In this document: positions 1-8,263 of the stretch, piece by piece | How the letters are laid out: every line of letters begins with the position of its first letter | Numbering within the stretch: position 1 is the stretch's first letter | NCBI RefSeq assembly: GCF_012848855.1 | Contig: NZ_CP051630.1 | Coordinates: 2,521,501-2,585,500 of the forward strand | Origin: Pyruvatibacter mobilis | GTDB lineage: Bacteria; Pseudomonadota; Alphaproteobacteria; CGMCC-115125 | Direction: 5' to 3' | DNA length: 64,000 nucleotides | Translations under genes and position numbers: made by a program | Notes under the pieces: generated by a model | Seen by the model: the letters and a program-made list of their open reading frames with translations, nothing else | What the model was told of the DNA's origin: nothing | The model's database searches: none

Positions 1-2595
1 CAGAAGCTGTCCCCATGGAGACAAGACGCTTTACGACGCTTGGCTATAAGTGATCAACTTACTGACAATGATTTCGCCGATCTGATGGCAATGATCAAAG
101 ATGAAGCTGGTTTCAAGTTGGAAACGCCTGCACCTTCGGCGGTCCCCTTTAACAAATCTCATTTTGGCGGTGCAAATAGAACTCCTGTCACCCTCAAAAA
201 AATTAGCAATGTTCAGAATGTCAATCGACTGGCAGCGAATGCTGAGCTTGAGTTTTGTCCAAACGCATTGACAGTGGTCTACGGTCGAAACGGCAGCGGC
301 AAAAGCGGGTTCGTTCGCATATTGCGCACGGCGTGCCGCACGCGGGTGGAAAATCCCGCCAAACTCAAGGTTCTTTCTGATGTTTACGGCGGCGGCACTG
401 ATCCGCAGTCAGCCAATATAATCATTGATACGGGCAATGGGGAAACGCCGATCCCTTGGACGACAGGGATGACGGCAGCACCCGAACTCTCGCAAATTTC
501 TGTGTTCGACACACTTTCCGCGCAGATTTATGTCGATAGCGGCAACCAGATTCGATATCTGCCCTTCGGTCTCGCCTTACCTCATCGACTCAACGGAGCT
601 TGCCTTAAGCTCAAAGAAAACTTCGACGCAGAGCGAGAGACAACGGTCGGAAACAAGGTCAGTCTAACGACGATCATGTTCCCCATCCAGCGAGAAACAA
701 AGAGCCAGCTGTTTGACAAAGCACTCAATAAAGACTCATCCGACAATGCGATTGAAGTGGCGGCAACATTTTCGACTGCAGATCAAGAGCGGCTCGACGA
801 GGTCATCGCGATCCTATCGGCAAGTGCAGCGGCGGTCGCCGACCTGACCTCTCTCATCGGCTGGGTACAGGCGGTCGCAAGCGAGTGCGAAATCGCTGCG
901 ACTGCTTTCTCAGACTCGGCCCTGACCGGATTCACAACCTTGTGGAAAAGCGCCGTCACTGCACGCCAGACAGCGCAGCTCTCGGCAAGCGCTCTGTTTA
1001 CAGATGAACCACTTCCCGGCGTAGGAAGCGAGAGTTGGCGCGCTCTATGGGCCGCAGCGCGCGATTATTCTGTCAAAGAGGCGTATGTCGGCGCAGACTT
1101 CCCGGTCACTGAAGCGGCAAGTTGCGTGCTTTGCCAGCAGCCGCTGCTTCCCGCTGGCACCGAGCGAATGCAGAGATTTAAGAATTACATCGACGATACC
1201 CTCGATGTGGCTGCCGCAAAGGCAGAGAAGGCCGTCTCCGATGCTGCCGACACACTGCCGGCTCTGACGCATCTGAGCGCGGACGGATTTTCGGAACGGG
1301 TCGAGCAGATTCGTCAGCGCGACCCGAAACTCGCCGATGCCCTATCATGTTTTCAGGTGTCAGCGACCCAGCGGCGCGAAGAGGCCGCTGCGCGGTTGAC
1401 AGGCGACGACAGTGCGCCCGTTTCGGCGCTTGTCTCGCCGCATGCCGAGTTGAAAGAATTAGCTCGAAACCTCGGCGACGAAAAGGACAAGCGTGTCAAG
1501 GCTGGCGAGGCGCAGGAGCGCGAGAGGCTCGCCAGCGAAAAGGCCGAACTTGAAGACAAGAAGATACTTGCGGCCAACCGGGAAAAGTTGGTCACGCGGC
1601 GGGATCTCCTTGAAACTGACGCAGCTTTCGAAAAAGCGTCGGCCGAACTACAGACTACGGGGATCACGCGGCGCGCAAACGAGTTGGTCGATTCGCATCT
1701 CACAAATGCGGTGGTGACGCGTTTCGACGACGAGCGCGGGCGGTTCGACATCATGCACCTCAAAGTCGGACTTTCGCGCAAGAGCGGTCAGACCAAAGCC
1801 GAATTCGAAGTCGATCCACAGACAAAACTTACCAAGGTTACTTCGGAAATTCTCAGCGAAGGAGAGCAGCGGGCACTCGCGCTAGCTGGCTTTCTCACGG
1901 AAGTAGCTTTGACCGAGGGGTCTGGACCGATAATCGTCGACGACCCAGTATCATCGCTCGACCGCGACCGGAGCGCGCGCGTTGCAGAACGCCTCGCCGA
2001 AGAAGCATGTCAACGGCAGGTGATCGTGTTCACCCATGATATTATCTTTTTCAACGAATTGTGCGGTGCTGCCGAGAACAAGGGTATTGAGCCAGTAACG
2101 ATTGCGCTTTTCGGGGATAAAGAGGCTGCAGGAAAGATTGATCCCGCCGGCATGATTTGGAAAGGCCTCAACGTTTCAAAGCGTATCGGCAAACTCAAGA
2201 ACGACTTTGCACCACTACCCAAATTGCTCACCACGAGTCCGGCCGATTACGAGTACCAAGTGAAGAACCTTTATGGCCGCTTGCGGGATACTTATGAGCG
2301 TGTTGTCGAAGAGGTAATTTTCAGGGATATCGTGCGCCGAGGCACCGACGTTATCAAGACGCAGGAACTCCGCTATGTCACCTTGTCGGACGCGCTCGCG
2401 ATCCGGTTCCATGAAGGCATGACGCGCGCCAACACCTACAGCCATGATAATCCAGCCTCAGATACTGTAGGCATTCCTCAACCGGATGATTTTACGGCTG
2501 ACATCGCAGCACTGGAGAAGCTCGTCGCAGACCTCCAGGCTGCAAGCAAGTCCGCCGAGGCAGCGAGGCCGCAGATGAAACCAAAAAAATATTGA
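1..2595 (+). CDS. RloC/AAA_13-like ATPase with CxxC hook, 5' end cut by window
   Basis: SMC/Rad50-style ATPase. Numbered from a TTG codon at base 40, it shows Walker A (GRNGSGKS, about residue 81), a coiled-coil middle with a CVLC motif near residue 362, an ABC signature-like LSEGEQRALALAG, Walker B (IIVDDPVSSLD, about 629) and an H-loop (VIVFTHD). The frame is open to base 1, and the upstream codons read like the SPWRQDALRRL leader common at the N-terminus of this family, so the true start is probably outside the window. The CxxC resembles the zinc hook of RloC, an ATPase-linked anticodon nuclease. The C-terminal part has R-x-x-x-E (LRDTYE) followed by YSHD, which could be nuclease residues, but that is inference. 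It lies convergent to the trb operon and is probably ICE defence cargo. ATPase class is sure; tRNA cleavage is not. Confidence 0.85.
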   Translation, partial: QKLSPWRQDALRRLAISDQLTDNDFADLMAMIKDEAGFKLETPAPSAVPFNKSHFGGANRTPVTLKKISNVQNVNRLAANAELEFCPNALTVVYGRNGSGKSGFVRILRTACRTRVENPAKLKVLSDVYGGGTDPQSANIIIDTGNGETPIPWTTGMTAAPELSQISVFDTLSAQIYVDSGNQIRYLPFGLALPHRLNGACLKLKENFDAERETTVGNKVSLTTIMFPIQRETKSQLFDKALNKDSSDNAIEVAATFSTADQERLDEVIAILSASAAAVADLTSLIGWVQAVASECEIAATAFSDSALTGFTTLWKSAVTARQTAQLSASALFTDEPLPGVGSESWRALWAAARDYSVKEAYVGADFPVTEAASCVLCQQPLLPAGTERMQRFKNYIDDTLDVAAAKAEKAVSDAADTLPALTHLSADGFSERVEQIRQRDPKLADALSCFQVSATQRREEAAARLTGDDSAPVSALVSPHAELKELARNLGDEKDKRVKAGEAQERERLASEKAELEDKKILAANREKLVTRRDLLETDAAFEKASAELQTTGITRRANELVDSHLTNAVVTRFDDERGRFDIMHLKVGLSRKSGQTKAEFEVDPQTKLTKVTSEILSEGEQRALALAGFLTEVALTEGSGPIIVDDPVSSLDRDRSARVAERLAEEACQRQVIVFTHDIIFFNELCGAAENKGIEPVTIALFGDKEAAGKIDPAGMIWKGLNVSKRIGKLKNDFAPLPKLLTTSPADYEYQVKNLYGRLRDTYERVVEEVIFRDIVRRGTDVIKTQELRYVTLSDALAIRFHEGMTRANTYSHDNPASDTVGIPQPDDFTADIAALEKLVADLQAASKSAEAARPQMKPKKY

Positions 2596-2659
2596 TTTGT
2601 TTTGAGGTGTTTATGGCTTCGGTTTCATTTGATGGCTAACGCCGCCAGCGCACGGCTGC

Positions 2660-2974
2660 TCAGCTAGCTTTCGCCCGGTTCCAGATCATGACGCCGGTGC
2701 CGTCCTTCTCATTCTCGAAGAAGGCCGCGCGCATCGGGCTGGCGAAGCTCGGATCATCAAGTTTGACGGCGAGGTAGGGCGTCTCGCCGTCCTTGCTTTC
2801 CTGACGCCAGGCCGCGCCGAGTTCTGCCCCGCCGGCATAGAGCCGGAAGTCGGGCGCGCCCTCTGAGGTCTTGTCACTGTTGGGGACAAGCTGGGCTTTG
2901 ACGTTGATGGTCATGGTGCGGATGGTGCCGGTATAGCTGCCATCCTTCAGGGTGAACGTGCCGATCTGTGCCAT
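2660..2974 (-). CDS. DUF736 family protein (ICE accessory)
   Basis: A 104-aa protein of the DUF736 family, which is common next to trb operons and parB on alphaproteobacterial conjugative elements. Its molecular function is unknown. The start is the ATG at 2974 (MAQIGTFTLKDGSYTG). An in-frame upstream extension exists, but it overlaps the neighbour and lacks family similarity. The body keeps the typical pattern of a conserved beta-rich core ending in an IWNR motif. It lies just downstream of the DUF2274 gene (4 bp gap) and ends the trb transcription unit. A second DUF736 gene lies at 36951-37274, so the element carries two divergent members. Confidence 0.85.
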   Translation of the reverse strand: MAQIGTFTLKDGSYTGTIRTMTINVKAQLVPNSDKTSEGAPDFRLYAGGAELGAAWRQESKDGETPYLAVKLDDPSFASPMRAAFFENEKDGTGVMIWNRAKAS

Positions 2975-2978
2975 TGGT

Positions 2979-3215
2979 TTAGGTCTCCTTGCTGGCATTG
3001 GAATGAAGGGCGCGGCGCGCCCGCTTGAACCCGGCATCTGAAGCCAGGAAGCTTTCGATCATGGCGGGGATCAGCGCTTCGGGCTTTTCCTCCGCGCCAT
3101 AGGTCTGGCGGTAGATTTCGGCATAGTCGCTGAGCGCGCTGGCGAGGTCGGGATCAACCGAGAGGCTCATGCGCACCGGCGTGCGGTCGGGTAATTTGTC
3201 GAGACGAAGGGTCAT
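2979..3215 (-). CDS. DUF2274 family small protein
   Basis: A 78-aa protein matching the DUF2274 family, usually encoded immediately after trbI in Trb-type conjugation operons. It starts MTLRLDKLPDRTPVRMS and has an arrangement compatible with a short ribbon-helix-helix-like fold, suggesting DNA binding, but this is inference. Its first four bases overlap the end of trbI, so it is probably translationally coupled. No enzymatic motifs are visible. Confidence 0.8.
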   Translation of the reverse strand: MTLRLDKLPDRTPVRMSLSVDPDLASALSDYAEIYRQTYGAEEKPEALIPAMIESFLASDAGFKRARRALHSNASKET

Positions 3216-4489
3216 CGTGTGGCTCCTTGGGGATGGGGTCTGAGGATGAGATCGCGGGTGACGACCACACGCACCGGCCAGCCGGGGCGCACGCGGATGG
3301 TCGGCTGGATGCCAAGGTTGCGCTCAACCACGCGCTGACCGGCTTGGTTGATGGTGTCCGTCGTGCCGCGGCGGATGGCGCGTTCGAGATCGCCGTCGCC
3401 GTCTGCGCCGAGTTCGGCCCCGACGCCGAGGATGGTCGCAAGACCGGCCGCGACAAACACGCGATCCCAGTGATGATCGGTTCTGTCTGAGAGGCCTGCA
3501 AAGCCCTGCGCGTCCGCGCCGGGCGCAGAGATGAGGATGGAGGACCCGTCAGGGAAGATGATCCTGTCCCAGGTCACCAGAGCCCGGTCCTGCCCGAATG
3601 AGACTTCGGACTGGTAGCGTCCGATGAGGCGTGAGCCTTGCGGGATCAGGAGATACTGCCCGGTCACGGTGTCATAAACGGGCTGCGTCACCTGCGCGAC
3701 GATTGTGCCGGGCAGGTCCGAGTTGATGCCGGTGACCAGCGAGGCCGGGATCAGCGTGCCCGCCATCACCTGATAAGGCGAGGCCGGGTCCTGCAGCCCA
3801 TGCGGATTGTAGATGTCGCTGGCAGAACCCTCGCTCGCAAAGGCGAGCTTGCGGCTTTGGAGATTGGTATCGGCGGGCTGACCGAACGCTGACGGTGCGC
3901 CTTGCGGCAGGGCCGCGAGTGCAAGAAGCTCCGAGCCGAGATCAAGTGCTGGGTCGCGATAAGCGGGGCGAGCCCCGGTGGTGCTTGCCATGCCGCTCTG
4001 AGAGTCGAGCCGGAAGAAGACCGGCGCGCGGGCGGCTTCATCGGCGAGCGCTGCCTCGCGCATGCGCCGGGCGCGTTCGGCCTCGTCAGCCGGGTTCGGG
4101 CGGAAATCGTCTTCGAAGCGGGTCACGTATTCAGGCTCGATGCCAAGCTCGCGTTCAGCGCGCAGCATGGTCGCGCCGAGATCGCCCGACAGCGGCGGGC
4201 CAAGGCGTGCTATGCGGTCTTCGACCGGCGCGATGTCGCTATAGCTTGTCGGGAGTGTGGAGAGGCCTTCGGGCTTGCGTGTGTTGGTCGTGTTGTAAAG
4301 CTCGCGGCGGGCATCGGGGTCGACCGCAGTTGGCGGCTTCAGGGCAATGCTCATGGCGGCGAACAGGGCGAGCACGCCAATGCCTGCGCCGACCATCAGG
4401 ACCTTGCGATTGATCCGTGTAACCGGCTTCGGGCTGGAGCGGATCTTCAGCCGCTCGGCATGCTCGTCGAAGGGAATGGGCTCGGACAT
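3212..4489 (-). CDS. trbI: TrbI/VirB10 conjugal transfer protein
   Basis: A 425-aa TrbI/VirB10 homologue, the energy-sensing scaffold that spans the inner membrane and reaches the outer-membrane core of the type IV secretion channel. It shows a short cytoplasmic N-terminus, one membrane segment near residues 30-50 (VGAGIGVLALFAAMSIAL), a Pro-rich periplasmic linker and the conserved C-terminal VirB10 barrel (AGTLIPASLVTGINSDLPG; LIPQGSRLIGRY). The ATG at 4489 gives the family-like N-terminus; a longer reading to 4858 overlaps trbG out of frame and is rejected. It lies 4 bp after trbG. Confidence 0.95.
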   Translation of the reverse strand: MSEPIPFDEHAERLKIRSSPKPVTRINRKVLMVGAGIGVLALFAAMSIALKPPTAVDPDARRELYNTTNTRKPEGLSTLPTSYSDIAPVEDRIARLGPPLSGDLGATMLRAERELGIEPEYVTRFEDDFRPNPADEAERARRMREAALADEAARAPVFFRLDSQSGMASTTGARPAYRDPALDLGSELLALAALPQGAPSAFGQPADTNLQSRKLAFASEGSASDIYNPHGLQDPASPYQVMAGTLIPASLVTGINSDLPGTIVAQVTQPVYDTVTGQYLLIPQGSRLIGRYQSEVSFGQDRALVTWDRIIFPDGSSILISAPGADAQGFAGLSDRTDHHWDRVFVAAGLATILGVGAELGADGDGDLERAIRRGTTDTINQAGQRVVERNLGIQPTIRVRPGWPVRVVVTRDLILRPHPQGATR

Positions 4490-4493
4490 CTTC

Positions 4494-5531
4494 CTAGCCC
4501 CCGAAGATCGCGGCCAGCGGCGGACGGCGCTCATTGCGCGAGATGCGGACAACGGTCTGATTGCGCTCGCCAAGGCGCAGCTCGGCCGCGCGGAACAGCC
4601 GGTCGACGACATAATAATTGCCGCGCACGCGATAGTTGACGAGTTCCGCGTCGCCATCCGCGCCCAGAACAAAGAGCGGCGGCATGTCCGTGGTGGCAAT
4701 GTCCTCCGGCATCTGGATGAACACCTGACGGCCATCATCGAAGACCCGCACCGGCTTCCAGTCGGGGCTGTCGCCGGAGAGCCGGTAATCGAAGTTGAGG
4801 CCTTCAAGGGTAAGGCCGCGTTCAATGCTGCCAGCGTCGCGTGCGATGGCGCGTTCATTGCGGGCGGTCAGGCCCGCGAGTTCATCAGCCGGATAGCGCC
4901 AGGAGAGCGCGGCCATGTAGCCGCCTTCGGTACTTTCCAGTTCGAGGTGATAGGTGCGCCGGTCGGTGGCGATCATCAGGTTTGTGCGGATGCCGGATGA
5001 GATCGGCTTGACCAGCACATGGGCGCGGGCCGTTGCGCCCGATCCTGAGATCGTGTCGCCGACCACCCAGCGGACCGTGTCACCCGCTGAGACCGACACC
5101 AACTCTTCGCCCGGCTGAAGCGCGATGTCGCTGACCTGACCGGGACTGGCATAGAGGCGGTAGAGCGCGCCCTCGGTATAAGGATAGACTTGGATCGCGT
5201 TGACGTATCCATCGACCGAAGGTTCGATCAGCGCGCTGGTGCGGCCTTGTCTTATCGCTTCTGCCGGTGAAACCGAGGGCGCGCTGACGGTCCTTGTATA
5301 GGTCCGCGTGACGCTGCCATCGGGATTGGTGGTGACCCGCGCGCCGATTGGCATCATCTGGCCGGGCAGCGGAAGTGCCACGGCGGTTTCGACGATTTCG
5401 ACGGGATAGTCGGCGCGGTCCTCGACGGGCGTGGCCGCGACAAAGGCCGCCGGATCAATCGGTTCGAGTTCCGTCGTGGCGCAGGCCGTGGTGAGTGCGA
5501 GGGCCGAAGTGGCAAGCAGAATACGAAGCAT
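4494..5531 (-). CDS. trbG: TrbG/VirB9 conjugal transfer lipoprotein
   Basis: A 345-aa VirB9/TrbG homologue, a component of the outer-membrane core of the conjugation channel that binds TrbI. It begins with a lipoprotein signal peptide (MLRILLATSALALTTAC), with Cys as the probable lipidation site. The C-terminal half has the VirB9 beta-sandwich signature (NYYVVDRLFRAAELRLG). Two ATGs are possible: 5540 sits only 1 base after the AGGAG ribosome site, while 5531 sits 10 bases after it, so 5531 is preferred. It is downstream of trbF with nearly overlapping ends. Confidence 0.94.
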   Translation of the reverse strand: MLRILLATSALALTTACATTELEPIDPAAFVAATPVEDRADYPVEIVETAVALPLPGQMMPIGARVTTNPDGSVTRTYTRTVSAPSVSPAEAIRQGRTSALIEPSVDGYVNAIQVYPYTEGALYRLYASPGQVSDIALQPGEELVSVSAGDTVRWVVGDTISGSGATARAHVLVKPISSGIRTNLMIATDRRTYHLELESTEGGYMAALSWRYPADELAGLTARNERAIARDAGSIERGLTLEGLNFDYRLSGDSPDWKPVRVFDDGRQVFIQMPEDIATTDMPPLFVLGADGDAELVNYRVRGNYYVVDRLFRAAELRLGERNQTVVRISRNERRPPLAAIFGG

Positions 5532-5536
5532 GGGGA

Positions 5537-6229
5537 TCATTCTCCTGTGACAAGGTCCTGACCCCAGTTCAGGGCATGGACATAAAGGCCGAGCGGATTG
5601 GCGCGCAGGGTCTCTGCGTCCGTCGGCGGCTGGGTGATGAGAGTGAAATTGCCGGTGAACCTTTGGGCACGGACCAGCGCGCCATTCTCATAGGTCTTCT
5701 CGATCCAGCGGGCCTGGAAGCTGTCGTCCGAGACGCGCACCACGCTGACCACATCCACGGTGCGGGACTTGCGGCCGACATCGGCGAAGGGATCATTGGC
5801 CGAGGCGTATTCGTTGAGCGTGGTCGCGGCGCGGTCAGTCACGAAGTCATAGGCACGCAGCCAGTTCTCGCGCACGACGACAGGATCGACGGAAAGGCCC
5901 CGGACATGTTCAATGAAGTTGGCAAGGTGATGGGCGATCTGGGCATCGGTCGGCGTATAGCGTTCCGTCGCCGGAGCAACGGCGCGGGCCGCGCCGGTCT
6001 CATCGACTTCCACGACATAGGGCGTGACGGTGGACTGCATCGAGCGCCAGACCAGCGCGCCGGAGGTGACGAAGCAAAGCCCGAGACAGCCGATCGCCAT
6101 GAGCCGCCAGTTTTTCGCCTGCACGCGGGCGGAACCAATTCTTTCGTCCCATACCTGTCCGGCCTTCTGATAAGGCGTTTCGGGGAACGGGCTTGGCCCA
6201 TAGCTGGAGGAAGATCGCCTGAAAGCCAT
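5537..6229 (-). CDS. trbF: TrbF/VirB8 conjugal transfer protein
   Basis: A 230-aa VirB8/TrbF homologue, an inner-membrane assembly factor of the mating-pair formation complex. It has a cytoplasmic N-terminus with the typical PxxPxPxTPYQKAGQVWDERIG motif, a single membrane helix near residues 44-62 (LMAIGCLGLCFVTSGALVW) and a periplasmic NTF2-like domain. It is translationally packed between trbL (4 bp) and trbG. Confidence 0.95.
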   Translation of the reverse strand: MAFRRSSSSYGPSPFPETPYQKAGQVWDERIGSARVQAKNWRLMAIGCLGLCFVTSGALVWRSMQSTVTPYVVEVDETGAARAVAPATERYTPTDAQIAHHLANFIEHVRGLSVDPVVVRENWLRAYDFVTDRAATTLNEYASANDPFADVGRKSRTVDVVSVVRVSDDSFQARWIEKTYENGALVRAQRFTGNFTLITQPPTDAETLRANPLGLYVHALNWGQDLVTGE

Positions 6230-6232
6230 TGT

Positions 6233-7549
6233 CTAATCGTCCTTGTCTTTGAGGGTGGGGTTCGCGCCCGAAGCGCCGCGATCACCGTCGCGGATCGAGT
6301 GCGCGGCCATCTGCCCTGCCTGTCCCATGCGCTGGCTGGTCTGCATGCGCCGCGCCCAGCCGGGGCTTTGGGCAGAGGATGATGCGGAGGCAGGGTTTTG
6401 CATGGATGCGGTCGGCGAACCGCCGGTGGCGCGCCAGGCGCCTTGACTGCCGCGCTGGTAGGCCTCACGCATGGACTGGGCGGGACGGCTTGCTGCGCGG
6501 CGCATGGCGTCCCCGCCAGCGCGGGCGACACCGGCAAGGCCTGCGGCGACACCCGCCGCGCCGGATGCGCCGGAGGCGACAGAGCCCAGCGTATAGGAGG
6601 TGCGCGCCGCGCCCGCCATGCTCGCACCGGCCTTGACGGCGCTTGAAGCACCGCCTGCCACAGCGCCGACGGCGGCGCGCCCGCCCATCCCGGCGACATA
6701 CGTCCCGGCAGCGACACCGGCCGCCGCGCCTGCAGCGGAGCCTGCGCCAAGCTGCGGCGCGCCGGTAATGAGGCCGGAGGCAATGCCGGGCGCAAAGATG
6801 CCCATCCAGAAGAAGACAATCGCGGCCAGCACCGTGCCCATGACCTGAGCGAGCGTGACATCATCGCCGGTGCGGAATGCGTCGGTGACAGACGAGAAGA
6901 GCGTCGAGCCGATACCGATGATGACGGCGAGCACCATGAGCTTGATGCCGGAGGTGATGACATTGCCGAGCACGCGTTCAGCCAGAAACGTCGTCTTGTT
7001 CCAGAGCGCGAACGGCACGAGCACGAACCCGGCCAGCGTCGTCAGCTTGAACTCCAGGATCGTGATGAAGAGCTGCACGGCGAGCACGAAGAAGGCGACC
7101 ATGATGATGGCCCAGGCGATGAACATCACCGCGATCATGATGAAGTTATGGAAGAAAGAGATTGGCCCCAGCATGTCGCCGATCTCTTCCAGAAGCGGCT
7201 GACCGGCATCGAGGCCGACACTGGCGATGAAGCCGGGGCGCAGGAGATCATCGGCGGTCATCGTGCCGCCGCCTGCGGTCACGCCGAGTTCGGCGAAACT
7301 GTCGAAGACGATGCCTGCAAGGAGCGAAAAGTTGCCGATCACGAAGGCGAAGAAACCGACATAGAGCACCTTTTTGAGGAGCCCCGCGATGACGTCGGTG
7401 TTCTGAGACAGCGCCCAGAACAGGCCCGCCAGGGTGATGTCGATGGCGATGAGCGTGGTCGACAGGTAAGCGACATCGCCCGCCAGCAGGCCGAACCCGC
7501 TGTCTATGTAAGCGATAAAGGTCGCGAGGAAGGTGTCGATCACGTCCAT
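6233..7549 (-). CDS. trbL: TrbL/VirB6 polytopic conjugal transfer protein
   Basis: A 438-aa TrbL (VirB6-type) protein, the polytopic inner-membrane part of the conjugation channel. The N-terminal 260 residues contain several hydrophobic helices and the family LATFIAYIDSGFGLLAGDV start. The C-terminal 170 residues are low complexity, rich in Ala, Gly and Ser, and end in a charged tail, as is usual in this family. It lies between trbJ and trbF at 4-7 bp spacing. Confidence 0.94.
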   Translation of the reverse strand: MDVIDTFLATFIAYIDSGFGLLAGDVAYLSTTLIAIDITLAGLFWALSQNTDVIAGLLKKVLYVGFFAFVIGNFSLLAGIVFDSFAELGVTAGGGTMTADDLLRPGFIASVGLDAGQPLLEEIGDMLGPISFFHNFIMIAVMFIAWAIIMVAFFVLAVQLFITILEFKLTTLAGFVLVPFALWNKTTFLAERVLGNVITSGIKLMVLAVIIGIGSTLFSSVTDAFRTGDDVTLAQVMGTVLAAIVFFWMGIFAPGIASGLITGAPQLGAGSAAGAAAGVAAGTYVAGMGGRAAVGAVAGGASSAVKAGASMAGAARTSYTLGSVASGASGAAGVAAGLAGVARAGGDAMRRAASRPAQSMREAYQRGSQGAWRATGGSPTASMQNPASASSSAQSPGWARRMQTSQRMGQAGQMAAHSIRDGDRGASGANPTLKDKDD

Positions 7550-7555
7550 GGCCCG

Positions 7556-8254
7556 CTACTCTCCGAGAAAGGCCCGGGTACGGGCGCGGCCACGTTCGGC
7601 CTCGGCGAGTTGGCGGGCGCGCTCCAGCGCCTCGGCGCGGTAATGGGCCGCCATCATCGCTTCCATCTGCATCAGCTGCTCAGTCTGCAGGGCCTCGATC
7701 TGATTGCCCGCCTGCGCGACCTGGAGATTGCCGACGGCGGACTGGCTGTCTGCGATCAGCCGGTCGAGGCTGTCACTGTCAGCGCGCGCGGTTGAGACGA
7801 CCTGCGCCGTGACGGTGAGGCTTTCCCGGTAAGCCGTGCGGGACTGACGCCAGCGGGCGCGGGCCTCTTCGACGAGGACGGCCTGACGCGGCGGTTCGGC
7901 GCCATAGTCTTCCGGGTAGACCTCTTCATACTCGCGCTCGATTTCTTCGACGCGGTAGCCGATGCCTTCGGCTTCGCGCATCAGGTATTCGATGCGGCGC
8001 ATACGGCGCAATATGTCGTCGGCGATACTGTCCGGCAGGGCTTCGAGATCGCGGGCCATGTTCTCCAGCATCTCAATTTCATGGGTGAGTTGCTGGATCT
8101 GCTGGTTCACCTCCTGAAGCGAGCGGATGGCCTGGTAGATGTTCTGGATATGGTTGGCGGGGTCGTAGACCGTCCATTGGGCGGTTGCGGGTGGTGCGAT
8201 GAGGATGGAAAGCGGCGCGGCGCAGATGAGGGCGGAGGCAAGGAAACATTTCAT
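7556..8254 (-). CDS. trbJ: TrbJ/VirB5 conjugal transfer protein
   Basis: A 232-aa periplasmic TrbJ (VirB5-type) protein, thought to be a minor pilus or adhesion component. It has a cleavable signal peptide (MKCFLASALICAAPLSILIA, cleavage probably after ATAQ), then the YDPANHIQNIYQAIRSL motif and long amphipathic helices typical of TrbJ. No separate trbK entry-exclusion gene is seen between it and trbL. Confidence 0.93.
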   Translation of the reverse strand: MKCFLASALICAAPLSILIAPPATAQWTVYDPANHIQNIYQAIRSLQEVNQQIQQLTHEIEMLENMARDLEALPDSIADDILRRMRRIEYLMREAEGIGYRVEEIEREYEEVYPEDYGAEPPRQAVLVEEARARWRQSRTAYRESLTVTAQVVSTARADSDSLDRLIADSQSAVGNLQVAQAGNQIEALQTEQLMQMEAMMAAHYRAEALERARQLAEAERGRARTRAFLGE

Positions 8255-8263
8255 CGGGGGCTC

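Noticed and set aside
3212-4858. Longer reading of trbI starting at 4858
   Set aside because: The extra part overlaps trbG out of frame and lacks similarity; the ATG at 4489 gives the standard VirB10 N-terminus.
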